A DNA stretch of 7,849 bases from Pseudomonadota bacterium (GTDB lineage: Bacteria > Desulfobacterota > JADFVX01), in assembly GCA_015222555.1 (NCBI GenBank), contig JADFVM010000100.1, forward strand, positions 1 to 7,849, read 5' to 3'. Each line of letters begins with the position of its first letter. Positions within the stretch are counted from its first letter, which is position 1. Shown here in pieces: positions 5,972-7,849 of this stretch. The position numbers and the translations under genes are program-made. The notes under the pieces were generated by a model. It was not told where the DNA came from. It did not search any database and worked only from the letters and a program-made list of their open reading frames with translations.

Positions 5972-7849
5972 CTATCTGTCTCCCATTGTACTGGCCGTTT
6001 TTGCCAGCCTCACCATATTGAGGAATTCACTGCGGTAGCCGAACTGGTCGCGGCCTTTTGCCGGTTCTGCAAGCTTGATAACATCATCATAATCAAAGTT
6101 TTTCGTATAAGGTGTGCCCCTCAGAATTTGTCCAAAGGCGGCGACGGATGCTGCAAACCTGATGTCTTCAGATGCATTGTTGATATTGTTGACCATCGCT
6201 TCCTCGTCAATCGGTTTTGTGAGAAGACGGCTTACCTCTTCATGAGGCAGCTTGTAGCGGATTTTTAAAAAGGCATACTCGCCCTTCTTGCCTTTTTCTT
6301 GAGTTGTCTTACTGTCTGCATATCTAAGATCATCAATGAACTTTGATTTGCTCTCAACCGTTGTAATTTCATAGATAGCTGTAACAGTATGACCGGCGCC
6401 GACATCACCGGCATCCACCTGGTCATTGTTAAAATCCTCACGTTTAAGCATACGACTCTCATAGCCGATGAGGCGATATTCGGCCACGCTGGCAGGATTG
6501 AATTCAACCTGGATTTTCACATCCTTTGCAATGGTGAAGAGTGTTGAGCTGGCCTCCTCTACGAGTACCTTTCTCGCCTCACTCAGTGTATCGATATAGG
6601 CGGCGTTGCCATTGCCGTTCTGGGCAAGCTTTTGCATGAGCGCATCGTTATAATTCCCTTGGCCAAAGCCGAGGACTGACAAGTAGATGCCGCTTTTCTT
6701 TTTTCTTTCCACAAATCCTTTCAGCTCTTCAGGATTTCTAATCCCCACATTGAAGTCACCGTCCGTGGCAAGAATAACTCGGTTTACAGCATCCTTCTGA
6801 AAATTGGCTTCGGCAAGGGCATAGGCCAGTTTAATACCGGCACCTCCAGCAGTCGATCCCCCCGCATTTAATTTGTCGAGGGCTGCGATTATTTTCCCCT
6901 TTTCTGCTGCCTTTGTCGGCTCAAGAACCGTTCCTGCCGCGCCGGCATAGACGGCTATGGCAACCCTGTCTTCAGGCTGCAACTCCTCGACGAGCATCTT
7001 CATGGAGTTTTTCAGAAGGGGAAGCTTATCCTGGCTTGACATGGAGCCGGAGACGTCAATGAGAAATACCAGGTTGGTCTTCGGTCTCGCTTCTTTTACA
7101 ATGTCATGGCCCTTAATGCCGATATGAAGCAGCTGAGTCTGAGGATTCCAGGGCGTTTGATAAAGAGCCACTGTCGGTTTAAAAGGGTTTGCCCTATCCT
7201 TTGGAATATCATAGTTATAATCAAAGTAATTGATCATCTCCTCGACCCGCACGGCATCTTTTTGTGGTAGATGGCCGTTATTGAGAGCTCTGCGGACAAA
7301 TGCATAGGCGGCGGTGTCAACATCGATTGAAAAGGTGGAAACAGGCGCCTCACCGACAAGCTTGATCGGGTTGATTTCGGTATGGTCAAACCTGTCGCGA
7401 CCGGCGTAGACTGGACCCATTATTACTGCTTCCGATTCGGCCATGATGCCAGGAGTGACAAAAGAGCGTGTCATGACCTGCGCCGGTGCCATGGCATCCA
7501 TATCCTTTTTTGATGGTGCCAGGCCGCCAATAAGCTGTGATGTTTTTCCCTTGGCAACGAGAACCTGCTTCTTATCGGCAAGTGTCTCTGCCGGTGCTGG
7601 CCCGGCATAGGCCCCTTCTTTTCTAAAGCGAGGTTCTTCTGTCCTGTCTTTGGGCGGTGTACTGGAGGGTGCTACTGCGATCTTCTCATTACTTTCCTGC
7701 AACTTATTTCCTATGTAATCATCTCTTTCGCCACCAACATTATCGGATAGACGGGCTGTCTTCGCTTCCGGTAGAGAAACATGTTCCGTAACGACGGGGT
7801 GGGTTCCTACATTTTTTTTGCTCAGATTTCCCGGCATGATGCTTACCGT
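5972..7849 (-). CDS. VWA-domain protein, YfbK/DUF3520-like, probably 5'-truncated by window edge
   Basis: The frame gives 621 residues from the first in-window ATG (7835-7837), and it stays open for the four codons up to the edge. The first ~140 residues (numbered from that ATG) are Pro/Ala/Lys-rich and disordered-looking, like a linker. Then comes a vwf_A_N-like segment (about 143-230, with TFSIDVDTAAYAFVRR and EEMINYFDYNY). A VWA domain (about 254-430) follows with an intact MIDAS: DVSGS (261-265), Thr329 and Asp359. A C-terminal DUF3520-type region has YRLIGYESRML (454-464) and ends near YRSEFLNMVRLAK. Relatives such as E. coli YfbK carry an N-terminal lipoprotein signal or membrane anchor. 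None is visible here, so the true start probably lies upstream outside the window and the VWA part would face the periplasm. Function is unknown; metal-dependent protein binding is the family expectation. Translation from 7837 is the alternative, with only a weak GGTAAG site ahead of it. Confidence 0.88.
   Translation of the reverse strand, partial: TVSIMPGNLSKKNVGTHPVVTEHVSLPEAKTARLSDNVGGERDDYIGNKLQESNEKIAVAPSSTPPKDRTEEPRFRKEGAYAGPAPAETLADKKQVLVAKGKTSQLIGGLAPSKKDMDAMAPAQVMTRSFVTPGIMAESEAVIMGPVYAGRDRFDHTEINPIKLVGEAPVSTFSIDVDTAAYAFVRRALNNGHLPQKDAVRVEEMINYFDYNYDIPKDRANPFKPTVALYQTPWNPQTQLLHIGIKGHDIVKEARPKTNLVFLIDVSGSMSSQDKLPLLKNSMKMLVEELQPEDRVAIAVYAGAAGTVLEPTKAAEKGKIIAALDKLNAGGSTAGGAGIKLAYALAEANFQKDAVNRVILATDGDFNVGIRNPEELKGFVERKKKSGIYLSVLGFGQGNYNDALMQKLAQNGNGNAAYIDTLSEARKVLVEEASSTLFTIAKDVKIQVEFNPASVAEYRLIGYESRMLKREDFNNDQVDAGDVGAGHTVTAIYEITTVESKSKFIDDLRYADSKTTQEKGKKGEYAFLKIRYKLPHEEVSRLLTKPIDEEAMVNNINNASEDIRFAASVAAFGQILRGTPYTKNFDYDDVIKLAEPAKGRDQFGYRSEFLNMVRLAKTASTMGDR

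Noticed and set aside
6265..6507. Second minus-strand frame inside the VWA gene
   Set aside because: It lies in a different frame of a well-supported gene, with no ribosome binding site and low-complexity translation.

Overview
The window looks like chromosomal sequence from a Gram-negative bacterium of moderate GC content. A Desulfobacterota (former Deltaproteobacteria) or related lineage fits best. The reasons are the Bacillus-type purQ-purL-purF arrangement with a small PurL and a [4Fe-4S]-type PurF, a stand-alone PCP_red mini-protein, and a YfbK-like von Willebrand A protein. This placement is inferred from gene types and remembered family distribution, not from a database search.

Positions 1-4260 (+) are a housekeeping nucleotide operon: the last codons of purQ, complete purL, complete purF and complete pyrE. 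purQ/purL and purL/purF overlap, which implies translational coupling. pyrE follows after 45 nt with its own ribosome binding site. PurQ supplies ammonia to PurL for the FGAM synthetase step. PurF commits PRPP to purines, and PyrE uses PRPP for UMP, so the two PRPP-consuming transferases sit side by side.

Positions 4261-4538 are a non-coding stretch between convergent genes. It carries small inverted repeats and one motif resembling those found near REP-associated transposases. Positions 4539-5573 (-) encode a response regulator whose receiver domain looks functional. Its GGDEF domain has lost the catalytic signature but keeps a correctly spaced RxxD inhibitory-site motif. A divergent intergenic region (5574-5713) holds a candidate promoter for this regulator with a perfect dyad in its spacer. 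On the other side is a 58-codon gene (5714-5890, +) for a PCP_red-domain protein.

Positions 5891-5971 hold a GC-rich stem-loop between convergent genes. From 5972 to the right edge (-) runs a large VWA-domain protein with an intact MIDAS site and a DUF3520-type C-terminus. Its true start probably lies beyond the window.

The left half is ordinary metabolism. The most interesting items are the degenerate GGDEF regulator with a preserved I-site and the orphan PCP_red mini-protein divergent from it. I found no CRISPR array, phage, tRNA, rRNA or complete mobile element, and no clearly new multi-gene system.
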